Assembly: GCA_964411985.1 (NCBI GenBank)
Contig: CAYPNF010000002.1
Location: forward strand, 231,828-295,827
Direction of reading: 5' to 3'
Origin: CAYPNF01 sp964411985
GTDB taxonomy: Bacteria; Verrucomicrobiota; Verrucomicrobiia; Limisphaerales; J093
Length of the DNA: 64,000 nucleotides
Part shown: positions 53,590-61,601 of the stretch, one piece after another
Numbering within the stretch: position 1 is the stretch's first letter
Layout: each line of letters opens with the position of its first letter
Notes under the pieces: model-generated
Told to the model about the DNA's origin: nothing
Databases searched by the model: none
The model's input: only the letters and a program-made list of their open reading frames with translations
Translations under genes and position numbers: made by a program

Positions 53590-54927
53590 CTAGACCAAAC
53601 CTTGGTCGAGCATGGCGTCGGCTACCTTGACGAAGCCAGCGATGTTGGCGCCGACCACGTAGTTGCTCGGTTTGCCGTATTCCTGTGCGGTCTCGAACGC
53701 ATTCTTGTGGATGGTGACCATGATATGCAGGAGGCGCTTGTCGACTTCCTCGCGAGTCCAGGGGAGCCGCATGGAATTTTGGGTCATCTCGAGTCCGGAG
53801 GTCGCGACACCACCGGCATTCGCCGCCTTGCCGGGTCCGTAGAGGATACCCTTGGCGAGGTACTGATCGATGGCGGCGGGTTCGGACGGCATGTTCGCCG
53901 CTTCGGAAACCAGCTTGCAGCCGTGATCCAGGAGCATCTTGGCGTCTTCCGCGTTGATCTCGTTCTGGGTTGCGCAGGGGAAGGCGCAATCGCAACGGAC
54001 ACCCCACGGGCGCATATCCGGGAAGTACTCCGCGCCGAACTTGTCCGCATACTCTTTGATGCGGCCGCGGCGGACGTTCTTGAGGTCCATGACGAAATCC
54101 AGTTTCTCCTGGTTCATGCCGTCCTTATCGCGGAAGAAACCGTTGGAATCGGACATGGTGATGACTTTGGCGCCGAGTTGGAGGAGTTTCTCGACGGTGT
54201 ACTGGGCGGCGTTGCCGGAGCCGGAGACGGCGCAGACTTTGCCTTCGATGCCTTCGCCGCGGGTCTTGAGCATTTCCTGGGCGAAGTAGACGCAACCATA
54301 GCCGGTAGCTTCCGGACGGATCAGCGAACCACCCCACTTCAGGCCTTTGCCGGTGAGCACGCCGGTGAACTCGTTGGCCAGGCGCTTGTATTGGCCGAAG
54401 AGGAAGCCGATCTCACGGCCGCCCACTCCGATGTCCCCCGCCGGCACATCGGTATCCGGGCCCACATGGCGGAAGAGTTCAGTCATGAACGACTGGCAGA
54501 AGCGCATGACTTCGCCGTCGGACTTGCCCTTGGGATCGAAGTCGGACCCGCCCTTGCCGCCGCCCATGGGGAGCGTGGTCAGGGAATTCTTGAAGACCTG
54601 TTCGAAGGCAAGGAACTTCAGGATGCTGGCGTTCACGGTGGGATGAAAGCGCAACCCGCCCTTGTAAGGCCCGATGGCGCTGTTCATCTGGATACGGAAA
54701 CCGCGGTTCACCTGGAACCGCCCCTTATCGTCCTGCCAGGGGACGCGGAACATGATCAAACGCTCTGGTTCTACAATGCGTTCGAGGATATTGCCGTCGC
54801 GATACTTCTTGTACCGTTCGATGGCTGGTTCGATGGATTCCAATACTTCGGTGACCGCCTCCATGAATTCTGGTTCGGCGGGGTTACGTTTACGGACGAT
54901 CTCTAGGGTATCTTGAATGAGGCCCAT
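53590..54927 (-). CDS. gdhA: Glutamate dehydrogenase, hexameric (NADP type)
   Basis: The enzyme reductively aminates 2-oxoglutarate to glutamate, a main ammonium assimilation route. The 445-residue protein has RGFRIQMNSAIGPYKGGLRF, PMGGGKGGSDFDPKG with the catalytic lysine, DVPAGDIGVGGREIG, the dinucleotide motif SGSGNAAQYT and NAGGVATSGLEM. Its length fits the E. coli GdhA type. The ATG at 54927 is chosen; the frame upstream to 55224 has no homology. A clean terminator follows. Confidence 0.95.
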   Translation of the reverse strand: MGLIQDTLEIVRKRNPAEPEFMEAVTEVLESIEPAIERYKKYRDGNILERIVEPERLIMFRVPWQDDKGRFQVNRGFRIQMNSAIGPYKGGLRFHPTVNASILKFLAFEQVFKNSLTTLPMGGGKGGSDFDPKGKSDGEVMRFCQSFMTELFRHVGPDTDVPAGDIGVGGREIGFLFGQYKRLANEFTGVLTGKGLKWGGSLIRPEATGYGCVYFAQEMLKTRGEGIEGKVCAVSGSGNAAQYTVEKLLQLGAKVITMSDSNGFFRDKDGMNQEKLDFVMDLKNVRRGRIKEYADKFGAEYFPDMRPWGVRCDCAFPCATQNEINAEDAKMLLDHGCKLVSEAANMPSEPAAIDQYLAKGILYGPGKAANAGGVATSGLEMTQNSMRLPWTREEVDKRLLHIMVTIHKNAFETAQEYGKPSNYVVGANIAGFVKVADAMLDQGLV

Positions 54928-55120
54928 AATGGTTACTTCTGTTACGAGCAGTTTACATTCCCAGCCAGATGCGTTGGCACGCCACCCCCGGATTCGTCCA
55001 GGTGGAGTCGAGTAGGTCGAGACAGTCGCCCTCGCCAGCGCGCATCGGCTTTGACGGCACAGCAAAGCCGAATCGTGACCGGAATCGGGATGTGAATAGT
55101 ACAGCCGAGGAAAGGTGTCG

Positions 55121-55294
55121 ATGATTATTTGCAGGATTCTGCGGGCTGTTGGGTTTCTTCCCCGATCGTTGCTTGGGCTGACCCTGGTCTTGTTACAAAA
55201 CCTTGCCGCTTTTGTAGATGCCAAAACCTCTCCCAGCCTCGATACTGATGCGAGTTGGCTTGGCGGTCAAAGTGCGTGGCGTGGATACGATTGA
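55121..55294 (+). CDS. 57-residue candidate secreted/membrane peptide
   Basis: ATG 55121 lies 5 nt after a strong AGGAAAGG ribosome site (55108-55115). The 57 residues start with a signal-like stretch (ILRAVGFLPRSLLGLTLVLL, then QNLAAFVDA) and end GGQSAWRGYD. The stop (55292-55294) overlaps the -35 box of the downstream promoter. No family is recognised. It may be a real small gene or the remnant of a longer secreted one. Confidence 0.4.
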   Translation: MIICRILRAVGFLPRSLLGLTLVLLQNLAAFVDAKTSPSLDTDASWLGGQSAWRGYD

Positions 55295-55320
55295 CACTGT
55301 TGGTCCCTGTTGTTTATGAT
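55291..55320 (+). promoter_or_regulatory. Sigma-70 promoter of the VWA-PspA-ABC-AAA cluster
   Basis: A perfect TTGACA (55291-55296), an 18-nt spacer and TATGAT (55315-55320). Predicted start near 55327, giving a leader of about 40 nt before the VWA gene. Confidence 0.65.
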
Positions 55321-55365
55321 GTTACAACTTGCCAGCGCGGAACGAGAGCCAGCTTCGGGCGAACA

Positions 55366-56082
55366 ATGAAAACTCTGATGTCGGTTGCGGTTCGTGGCGT
55401 TTTGGGGATTGTCGTGGGGGCGATCCTTGTCTCGGCTTGCTTTGCCCAGGAGGGTGTCGCGTTGGCGATCGTCTACGACACCTCAGGCAGCATGGCTGAT
55501 TCCGTGAAAGACGGGGCGGGCGGTACCTCTCCGAAGTACCGAATTGCCAACCGCGCTCTGGAGTCCATTACCAAGCAGATCGAGGCCTATATTACCAATG
55601 CGCCTCCGGATAGCCCCCATCCGGTGAACGCCGGGTTGGTGGTGTTTGAGGGCAAAGGAGCGAAGTTTGCGGTTCCTTGGGGCCCATTTCAGGCTGGCGC
55701 CATGCGTAAGTTCGCCCGCGCTTTCTCGTCGCCCAAAGACGGCACGCCGCTCGGGACTGCCCTGGAGACGGCGGGAGCCAAGGTTCTGGAGTCGCCGATG
55801 GCACGGAAACACGTGTTGGTGATCACCGACGGCATGAACACCATCGGTCCCGACCCGGCGCAAACGATGCCTGGATTGCTGACCCGAGCCCGGGAAAAGG
55901 GGCAGGCGATTTCGGTTCATTTCGTCGCCTTCGATGTCAACGCGAACGTGTTTGCTCCCGTGAAGCGTCTGGGAGCGACGGTTCTCGGTGCTTCGGACGA
56001 ACAGCAGCTGAATACCCAACTGGAGTACATTCTGCAGCGAAAGATTCTCCTGGAAGAAGAAGAACCACCCCGAAAGAACTAA
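55366..56082 (+). CDS. Secreted von Willebrand factor A (VWA) domain protein
   Basis: The 238-residue protein has a signal peptide (VLGIVVGAILVSACFAQ) and one VWA domain. The metal-ion site is DTSGS (residues 38-42), with a threonine in DGTPLGTAL and an aspartate in LVITDGMNTIG. A charged tail ends LEEEEPPRKN. The cysteine in VSACFAQ could be a lipobox (SAC) that anchors it as a lipoprotein. VWA domains bind protein partners by a metal bridge. It opens a seven-gene cluster, and the PspA-like gene follows after 16 nt. Confidence 0.88.
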   Translation: MKTLMSVAVRGVLGIVVGAILVSACFAQEGVALAIVYDTSGSMADSVKDGAGGTSPKYRIANRALESITKQIEAYITNAPPDSPHPVNAGLVVFEGKGAKFAVPWGPFQAGAMRKFARAFSSPKDGTPLGTALETAGAKVLESPMARKHVLVITDGMNTIGPDPAQTMPGLLTRAREKGQAISVHFVAFDVNANVFAPVKRLGATVLGASDEQQLNTQLEYILQRKILLEEEEPPRKN

Positions 56083-56098
56083 CCCCAAAGGCATACCT

Positions 56099-56854
56099 AT
56101 GTTCCGAGCGATCAAACGCATATTCATCTGGATGGGACTGATGGCCGAAAAGGCAACCGAAACCGACGCCATCAACGAAGCCGTCGTGGAGCGGGGCATA
56201 CGTGACTCCAAGGCAAAAGCCGACAAAGCGCACTACGCGAATGGCCAACTCGCGGGCCAGATCGCTTTGCTGAAAGACCAGGTGCGACGACAGGAACGGC
56301 AGCGGGACGAGATGCAGAGTCTGTTGCAGGCAGCAGTCGCCGCCAATGATGAGGGCAATGGGGCTCATTACGCCGAGGAATTGGCCACCCTCGAGCAGGA
56401 CCTGAAGGAGAATCAGGTCCAGTTGCAGAGCTTGGAAGAGCTCTACCAGCAGAACACCAGCATTATTGCCGAGAGCCTGAGGCAGATCCAGCGGTTCCAG
56501 CGCGACTTCGAGGCCACCAAGGCCAAGGTGGCGATCGGTCGCTCTCTCGAGAATCTCGCGGGGATGATGAAGAGCTCCATCACCGAACTCCAGGGGATGA
56601 TGGGAGGCGAGATGGCTCAATCGATGCAGCAGCTGCGGCAGTCCGCCGCGGCCGGGGAAGGTCAGATGCGAGCCACTCTCGATCTTGCTAAGGAAATGGG
56701 CTCGGGGATCTCCCGGCAGCAGGAAGCCCGGAAGATGCGGGGCAAGGTGCTCTTCGAGGAATACAAGAAGAAGATGGGCATGGTTCAGCCAGAGGTCGCG
56801 GCCGGGGCTCAGCCAACAGCGAAACCCGTGGAACGGCAGAAGATCGCCGAGTGA
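56099..56854 (+). CDS. PspA/ESCRT-III-like coiled-coil protein
   Basis: The 251-residue protein begins with an amphipathic helix (MFRAIKRIFIWMGLMAEK) and continues as long helices (VERGIRDSKAKADKAHYANG, EDLKENQVQLQS-like and FEATKAKVAIGRSLENLAG). The order of helices fits PspA/Vipp1 of the ESCRT-III superfamily, which polymerise on and repair membranes. The C-terminal 40 residues are flexible and P/A-rich. Similarity is judged by architecture and is weaker than for true PspA. Neighbouring genes include an AAA+ ATPase, the usual partner type for ESCRT-III proteins. Confidence 0.7.
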   Translation: MFRAIKRIFIWMGLMAEKATETDAINEAVVERGIRDSKAKADKAHYANGQLAGQIALLKDQVRRQERQRDEMQSLLQAAVAANDEGNGAHYAEELATLEQDLKENQVQLQSLEELYQQNTSIIAESLRQIQRFQRDFEATKAKVAIGRSLENLAGMMKSSITELQGMMGGEMAQSMQQLRQSAAAGEGQMRATLDLAKEMGSGISRQQEARKMRGKVLFEEYKKKMGMVQPEVAAGAQPTAKPVERQKIAE

Positions 56855-56944
56855 GCTGGGCATCCTGACGAGCCCTTTCTTGGCCGCTCTTGGACAGAAG
56901 CGACGGGGTGTGTTTCGAGTGCAAACTAAAGTAGAAGGAATATT

Positions 56945-58717
56945 ATGACAGCGCGTGGAAAACTGGTTCTAACAATCCTGCTCCTTGGCATGGTCGGATT
57001 CGGCGTCTGGCGGTGGAAAGATAAGGTCATGCCTCCCGCTCAGAGTGCGAATCGCTCAGTGAACCCAACTGAGATCAAGAAGCAGTTGGATGCCGCAAAA
57101 CCTCCCCCTGCACAGCCGGCACAGACTGCCCCGCAGCCGTCGATGGCCGACGTCACCAGCAAGCTCCTGGCAGGGACGAATACCGCCTCGCTCGTGGACG
57201 GTTCCACGATTCCAGCGGTGGCTGGGGTCAGCGATTACGCCAAACCGACGAAGGATGGCAAACTGGTGGTTCAGTTCCCGATCAATATCTGGCCGGGATG
57301 GGCCCCGATCATTGTGGCCAACAACGGTATGGCAGCGAATGAGGGGAGCCTTTTCTACAAAAAGTACGGCTTCTATCTGCAGCTATCCATTGTGGATGAC
57401 CCGGTCAAGGCCAGAGACCTGTTCGCCAGCGGTCAGAGCCACGTCTTATGGGGCACCCTTGATATGATGGCGCTGTTTGCGCCGGAATTGGTCAAGGATT
57501 CTCGCACCGTTCCAGTCATCTGCCAACAGGTTGACTGGTCCTCAGGTGGGGACGGTGTGGTGGCCCGTGGCGAGATACGTTCGATCAACGATTTCAAGAT
57601 GAAGTCGGGCAAACGGAAGAAAGTCGTGCTGGCACAGAACTCCCCCAGCCATTACTTCATCATGTCTCTGCTGATTGATGCGGGTATTGACCCGGCGGAG
57701 GTGGATTTTAAGTGGGCTTCCGATGCCCCGGCCGCAGCCAAGATCTTCGTCCAGGATAAGAGCTTTGATGCTTTCGTGGGCTGGTCGCCCGACATCTATA
57801 CCGTGTCGGAAGGCGTCGCCGGAACGCGTTTGGTGGTCAGTACCGCGAGCGCCAACCACCTGATCGCGGACGTGTGGGCTGTTCGTAACGACTTCTTCCG
57901 CGACAATCCTGCCGTCGTATCCGGATTGGTGCGGGGTGTGTTTGAGGGAATGGATCTCGTCCGCAAGGACCCCTTGAATGCCGCCAAACTGCTCGCGGCT
58001 GCCTATAAACTGCCCGTGGAGGACTGCCAGAATATGATCGGCAAGGATGGGGGTATTGTGGAAGGCGACGCCCACCTCACGAACTATCGCGAGAACGCCA
58101 ATTTCTTCCTCGATCCCTTCAACCCGGCGAATTTTGAAACCGTGTGGAATCGTGCCTCCACGATTTACAAGTCGCTTGGAGCGATCGATGCCCCGGTGCC
58201 TCCCGGAAAAGTGAAAGCTGCTGGGATCCTCTCCAAGATGTCAGAGGAGTACAAAGAGGCGCGCGATCTTTCCCAGCCCACCTTCAAACCTGGCGCTCTG
58301 TTTAAGAATGCGGAAGCCGAGGTGGGCCAGATCTTGACCAAGGCCGTCATCATCTCCTTTGAACCCAACAAGGCCGTACTGGACTCGAAGTACGATAGCA
58401 CCATTCCCGCCACCCTTGAGGAAATCGGCCGTCTCGCGGGCACTTTCGGCAACGCCTATATCGTCGTGGAAGGGAACACCGATTCCAGCCGCAAGGGCGT
58501 GGTTCCGGCCGACTTGGTCAGGCAGCTCTCCTATGACCGTGCTGACTCGGTGCGGAAGTCCATCATTGCGAAATACAACTTCGACCCCAACAAGTTCAAA
58601 GTGATTGGCAACGGTTGGGATAATCCTCTCCCCAACTGCACCGATCCGAGCAATCCGGAGCACAATAAGAAGAATCGGCGGGTGGAAGTGAAGGTGTTTC
58701 CGCTTGAGAAGGATTAG
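56945..58717 (+). CDS. Membrane-anchored ABC solute-binding protein fused to OmpA peptidoglycan-binding domain
   Basis: The 590-residue protein has an N-terminal TM anchor at about 7-23 without lipobox, a P/A-rich linker, an NMT1/TauA-type binding domain at about 95-425 (FPINIWPGWAPIIVANNGMA, ASGQSHVLWGTLDMMALFAP, FDAFVGWSPDIYTV), and an OmpA-like C-terminal domain at about 466-588 (ISFEPNKAVLD, VVEGNTDSSRK, NRRVEVKVFP). The fusion would place a solute receptor of the ABC importer on the inner membrane while holding the cell wall. AAGGA precedes the start by 7 nt. Permease and ATPase genes follow. Confidence 0.88.
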   Translation: MTARGKLVLTILLLGMVGFGVWRWKDKVMPPAQSANRSVNPTEIKKQLDAAKPPPAQPAQTAPQPSMADVTSKLLAGTNTASLVDGSTIPAVAGVSDYAKPTKDGKLVVQFPINIWPGWAPIIVANNGMAANEGSLFYKKYGFYLQLSIVDDPVKARDLFASGQSHVLWGTLDMMALFAPELVKDSRTVPVICQQVDWSSGGDGVVARGEIRSINDFKMKSGKRKKVVLAQNSPSHYFIMSLLIDAGIDPAEVDFKWASDAPAAAKIFVQDKSFDAFVGWSPDIYTVSEGVAGTRLVVSTASANHLIADVWAVRNDFFRDNPAVVSGLVRGVFEGMDLVRKDPLNAAKLLAAAYKLPVEDCQNMIGKDGGIVEGDAHLTNYRENANFFLDPFNPANFETVWNRASTIYKSLGAIDAPVPPGKVKAAGILSKMSEEYKEARDLSQPTFKPGALFKNAEAEVGQILTKAVIISFEPNKAVLDSKYDSTIPATLEEIGRLAGTFGNAYIVVEGNTDSSRKGVVPADLVRQLSYDRADSVRKSIIAKYNFDPNKFKVIGNGWDNPLPNCTDPSNPEHNKKNRRVEVKVFPLEKD

Positions 58718-58733
58718 TTTTCCATTCTTCGTG

Positions 58734-58757
58734 ATGGACGCCTTTCGGGGCGTCCAT
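58734..58757 (+). promoter_or_regulatory. Intercistronic hairpin between binding-protein and permease genes
   Basis: ATGGACGCC and GGCGTCCAT form a perfect 9-bp stem with loop TTTCGG, ending 8 nt before the permease ATG. There is no U-tract. Such hairpins often protect the 3' end of binding-protein mRNA and lower permease expression; it could also hide the permease ribosome site. Confidence 0.6.
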
Positions 58758-58765
58758 TCGCCATC

Positions 58766-59626
58766 ATGATCTACTTCCTCATCTTCGCAGCCGCGTTCGT
58801 GCTGGTGGTGACAGGAGTCATCCGGCTTGCGGACCTGCGAGTCCGCCGCCAGCTCTCCCACGCGAATTCGCTCGGACTGACCTTGGGCTTCCTTGGGCTC
58901 ATGCTCCTGGCTTGGTGGGGAGCGACCCGAGGTGCGACGGTGGAGGAGAGATTCCTGGCGCCCTTGATCCTCCCTTCGCCTATGGAGGTGTTGCAGGCCT
59001 TCCCTAAACTTCACTTTGAGCAAGGGTTGGTGCGTAGTGCCGGGGTTAGTTTCCTGCGGGTTACGACCGGATTCACCCTGGCGGCCATCGTGGCGGTGCC
59101 GTTAGGCGTCTACATGGCCACCTTTCCCTCCATAGCCGCTTTCTTCCGACCCTTAGCCTTGATGGGTGCCTATGTTCCGATCGTGGTGTTTGTGCCCCTC
59201 ACTCTGGCTTGGTTTGGTCTGAGCGAGACCCAGAAGATCGGGTTTCTGTTCATTGGCTGCTTCGTGGCCCTGCTGCCCTTGGTCATTAAGGAAATCTCAG
59301 ATGTCCCTGATGCCTATTTAGACGTAGCGGTTACGAAAGGCGCTTCCCAATGGCAGTTGGTCCGGCACGTCTTGTTTCCGGTGGCCCAGGCGAGCATCTG
59401 GGGCCACCTCCGGGGGGTGTACGGCGTAGGCTGGGGCTGGATCATCCTAGCCGAGGTGGTGAACGCTGAGAGTGGGTTGGGGTACTTGATTGATCTGTCA
59501 AACCGCCGCGGTCACACCAACTCCATCTTTGCGGTGATCCTGGTGATTGTCTTCATCGCCGTGGTGTGCGACCAACTTTGGCGAGTGGGAGGACAAATCC
59601 TGTTTCCCTATCACAAGGAGAAATGA
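58766..59626 (+). CDS. ABC transporter permease (SsuC/TauC-like)
   Basis: The 286-residue protein has about seven hydrophobic segments and the importer-permease EAA loop in PDAYLDVAVTKGASQWQLVR then HVLFP. PSPMEVLQAFPKLHFEQGLV is typical of nitrate/sulfonate/bicarbonate permeases. It should form a homodimer with the ATPase encoded next. The stop overlaps the first possible ATPase start. Confidence 0.92.
   Translation: MIYFLIFAAAFVLVVTGVIRLADLRVRRQLSHANSLGLTLGFLGLMLLAWWGATRGATVEERFLAPLILPSPMEVLQAFPKLHFEQGLVRSAGVSFLRVTTGFTLAAIVAVPLGVYMATFPSIAAFFRPLALMGAYVPIVVFVPLTLAWFGLSETQKIGFLFIGCFVALLPLVIKEISDVPDAYLDVAVTKGASQWQLVRHVLFPVAQASIWGHLRGVYGVGWGWIILAEVVNAESGLGYLIDLSNRRGHTNSIFAVILVIVFIAVVCDQLWRVGGQILFPYHKEK
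59615..59620 (+). promoter_or_regulatory. Ribosome-binding site that sets the ABC ATPase start
   Basis: AAGGAG is only 2 nt from the ATG at 59623 but 8 nt from the ATG at 59629. The ideal spacing favours 59629 as the translation start. Confidence 0.65.
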
Positions 59627-59628
59627 CC

Positions 59629-60501
59629 ATGGCCGACCCAGGAACAAACGCGACCTCTACCGCTGGGGCGACCGGGAGCAAGCCCGAAGGGGCTCTTCCG
59701 GAGCTGGTGGTGTTCAAGAACGTGACGAAGAGTTTCGGGGAAGGTGCCGAAGCGAAGGTTGCGATTCAGAATGTCTCCTTCACCGTTGAGGATCTTCCCA
59801 ACGTGGGTGAGATGATCACCCTGGTGGGCCCTTCCGGTTGTGGAAAGTCAACGGTTCTACGTACGATCGCCGGGCTGGGGCCGCACTTTCCTCCCACCAG
59901 CGGTGAGGTGAGTGTCTTTGGTAAACCCGTGCAGGAACCGGGACCCGATCGAGGTCTAGTGGACCAAAAGTACTCGCTTCTGCCCCACCTGAATGTCATC
60001 GACAACATCGCCTTTGGCCTCCGCCTGAGAGGCGTGGGTCGGTCCGAGCGCCAAGACAAAGCGTCAGAATGGGTGAAGAAGGTGGGGCTGGAAGGGGCGG
60101 AAAGGAAATACCCCTCGGAACTGTCCGGGGGCATGCAACAACGAGTCGCGATTGCGGCGACCCTCGTGCTCAAACCGCGGATCCTTCTCATGGACGAGCC
60201 TTTCGGTGCACTAGATCCTGGGATTCGTCTGCGAATGCAGGAACTGCTCATTCAGCTCTGGGCGGAACAGCAAGGGACTGTGTTCCTGGTCACTCATTCG
60301 GTCGAGGAAGCCGTTTACTTGGGGGATCGGGTCTTTCTGATGGCTGCCAAGCCAGGCAGACTGGTGGAGATTTTGAAAGTCCCGCGGCCGAACGAACCGC
60401 CGGAGCAGAGCCGGCGCAAACCCTGGTTCATCGATTTCTGCCAGGATCTTTTGCGTCGCTTGGAGGAGTCGTCTGCTACTCCGGTAGGAGTGAAGGTCTA
60501 G
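59629..60501 (+). CDS. ABC transporter ATP-binding protein (SsuB/TauB-like)
   Basis: The 290-residue ATPase has Walker A GPSGCGKST (about 67), Q-loop DQKYSLLPHL, signature LSGGMQQR (about 165), Walker B ILLMDEPFGALD (about 185) and the switch histidine in LVTHSVEEA. The N-terminal 20 residues are A/G/T-rich and disordered. It belongs to the nitrate/sulfonate/taurine importer class, matching the permease and the binding-protein domain. It is co-translated with the permease. Confidence 0.93.
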   Translation: MADPGTNATSTAGATGSKPEGALPELVVFKNVTKSFGEGAEAKVAIQNVSFTVEDLPNVGEMITLVGPSGCGKSTVLRTIAGLGPHFPPTSGEVSVFGKPVQEPGPDRGLVDQKYSLLPHLNVIDNIAFGLRLRGVGRSERQDKASEWVKKVGLEGAERKYPSELSGGMQQRVAIAATLVLKPRILLMDEPFGALDPGIRLRMQELLIQLWAEQQGTVFLVTHSVEEAVYLGDRVFLMAAKPGRLVEILKVPRPNEPPEQSRRKPWFIDFCQDLLRRLEESSATPVGVKV

Positions 60502-60580
60502 GCAGCCCAAGCAGCTAGGACTGGACCAAGTTTTCGGTGTTCGCCCACGTGGGAACACGGTAGAGTGAACGAAGATCGCA

Positions 60581-61534
60581 ATGGAAGATAAGGCGCCCAA
60601 TTACCACGCCGAGTTCTGGAAGAGCCCGCACCACGCGGTGTTCGGCCTCCTGACCCTGGGGCTTGGCTTCATGACGGGGATGATCCTGCCCCTGATTGCT
60701 GGAGCGACGGCCTATGCGTTGGGTTGGATCTACATGCCTGACCTCCCGTTTTTCCGGCGGTGGCTGGATCGGCGCAACGAGGCCGTCAGACAGGCCGAGG
60801 ACCTGCGTAAAGTAAACGAATTTGTCGTCCGGAGGGATACTTTGATCGCTTCGCTTTCCCCCAGCCGCCGTGATCGGTACACCCGGTTGACTGAAGTGTG
60901 CCGGGATATTGAGGTGGGAGGGGCGGAAAACCTTTTGAGCACGGCGCCGGGTTCCGGTGACCCACGGTTGCGCAAGCTGGACGAGTTGATGTGGACCTAT
61001 CTTCGCCTCCTCGGTATTGAGGAATCTCTCGAGCGGTTTCTGGAAACGGAGCGGCGTGAAGATCTCCCCGCTTTGGTGACGGAGGCCGAGGCCGAGGTCA
61101 CTCGCCTGAGTGCGGAGGAAGAGGCCCTGAAAGCCAAAGGTAGTAGCCCCACCTTGGATGCCAAGCATCGCTATCTCGGCTCACGCACGGAGCGTCTCGA
61201 GGTGTTGCGGAAACGCTTGCAGAGGATTGAACAAGCCCAATCCAACCTTGCCTTGGTGCTGGCGGAACAGGAGCGCCTCGATCAACAGATCAAACTGATC
61301 CGGGCTGATGCGGTCGCGAGCAAGAATGCGGAGGCTCTGACCGCACGCATCGATGCCACGGTGGAACACCTGGACCAAACGAACAAATGGCTCTCGGAGT
61401 TGGACGAGTTTAAGGACCTGGTAGGAGACATGCCGGCCACGGACATGCGGGTGGGGTATGAGACTCCAAAGCCTCCGCCGCTCTCCCAGACCCAGCCCGG
61501 GCAGCGGTTCCGGCAACCGGTGAAGCAGCGATGA
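60581..61534 (+). CDS. Membrane-anchored coiled-coil protein (hypothetical)
   Basis: The 317-residue protein has two hydrophobic segments at about 19-52 (HHAVFGLLTLGLGFMTGMIL and PLIAGATAYALGWIYMP) and then about 250 residues that are almost wholly helical with long heptad stretches (LERFLETERREDLPALVTEA, LEVLRKRLQRIEQAQSNLAL). The tail is P/Q-rich. No known family was recognised. It lies between the ABC ATPase and AAA+ genes and could link the transporter in the membrane to the cytoplasmic AAA+ or PspA-like proteins. Confidence 0.75.
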   Translation: MEDKAPNYHAEFWKSPHHAVFGLLTLGLGFMTGMILPLIAGATAYALGWIYMPDLPFFRRWLDRRNEAVRQAEDLRKVNEFVVRRDTLIASLSPSRRDRYTRLTEVCRDIEVGGAENLLSTAPGSGDPRLRKLDELMWTYLRLLGIEESLERFLETERREDLPALVTEAEAEVTRLSAEEEALKAKGSSPTLDAKHRYLGSRTERLEVLRKRLQRIEQAQSNLALVLAEQERLDQQIKLIRADAVASKNAEALTARIDATVEHLDQTNKWLSELDEFKDLVGDMPATDMRVGYETPKPPPLSQTQPGQRFRQPVKQR

Positions 61535-61601
61535 GGTATTGGCGAGCACTGGTATTCGCTGATCACGAACCAAGGCCACGCAACCGCGGATCTTTGTGAG
61601 T

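Noticed and set aside
53602..54906. Plus-strand frame of 434 codons opposite gdhA
   Set aside because: gdhA is unmistakable on the minus strand. The long antisense frame results from its high-GC codon bias.
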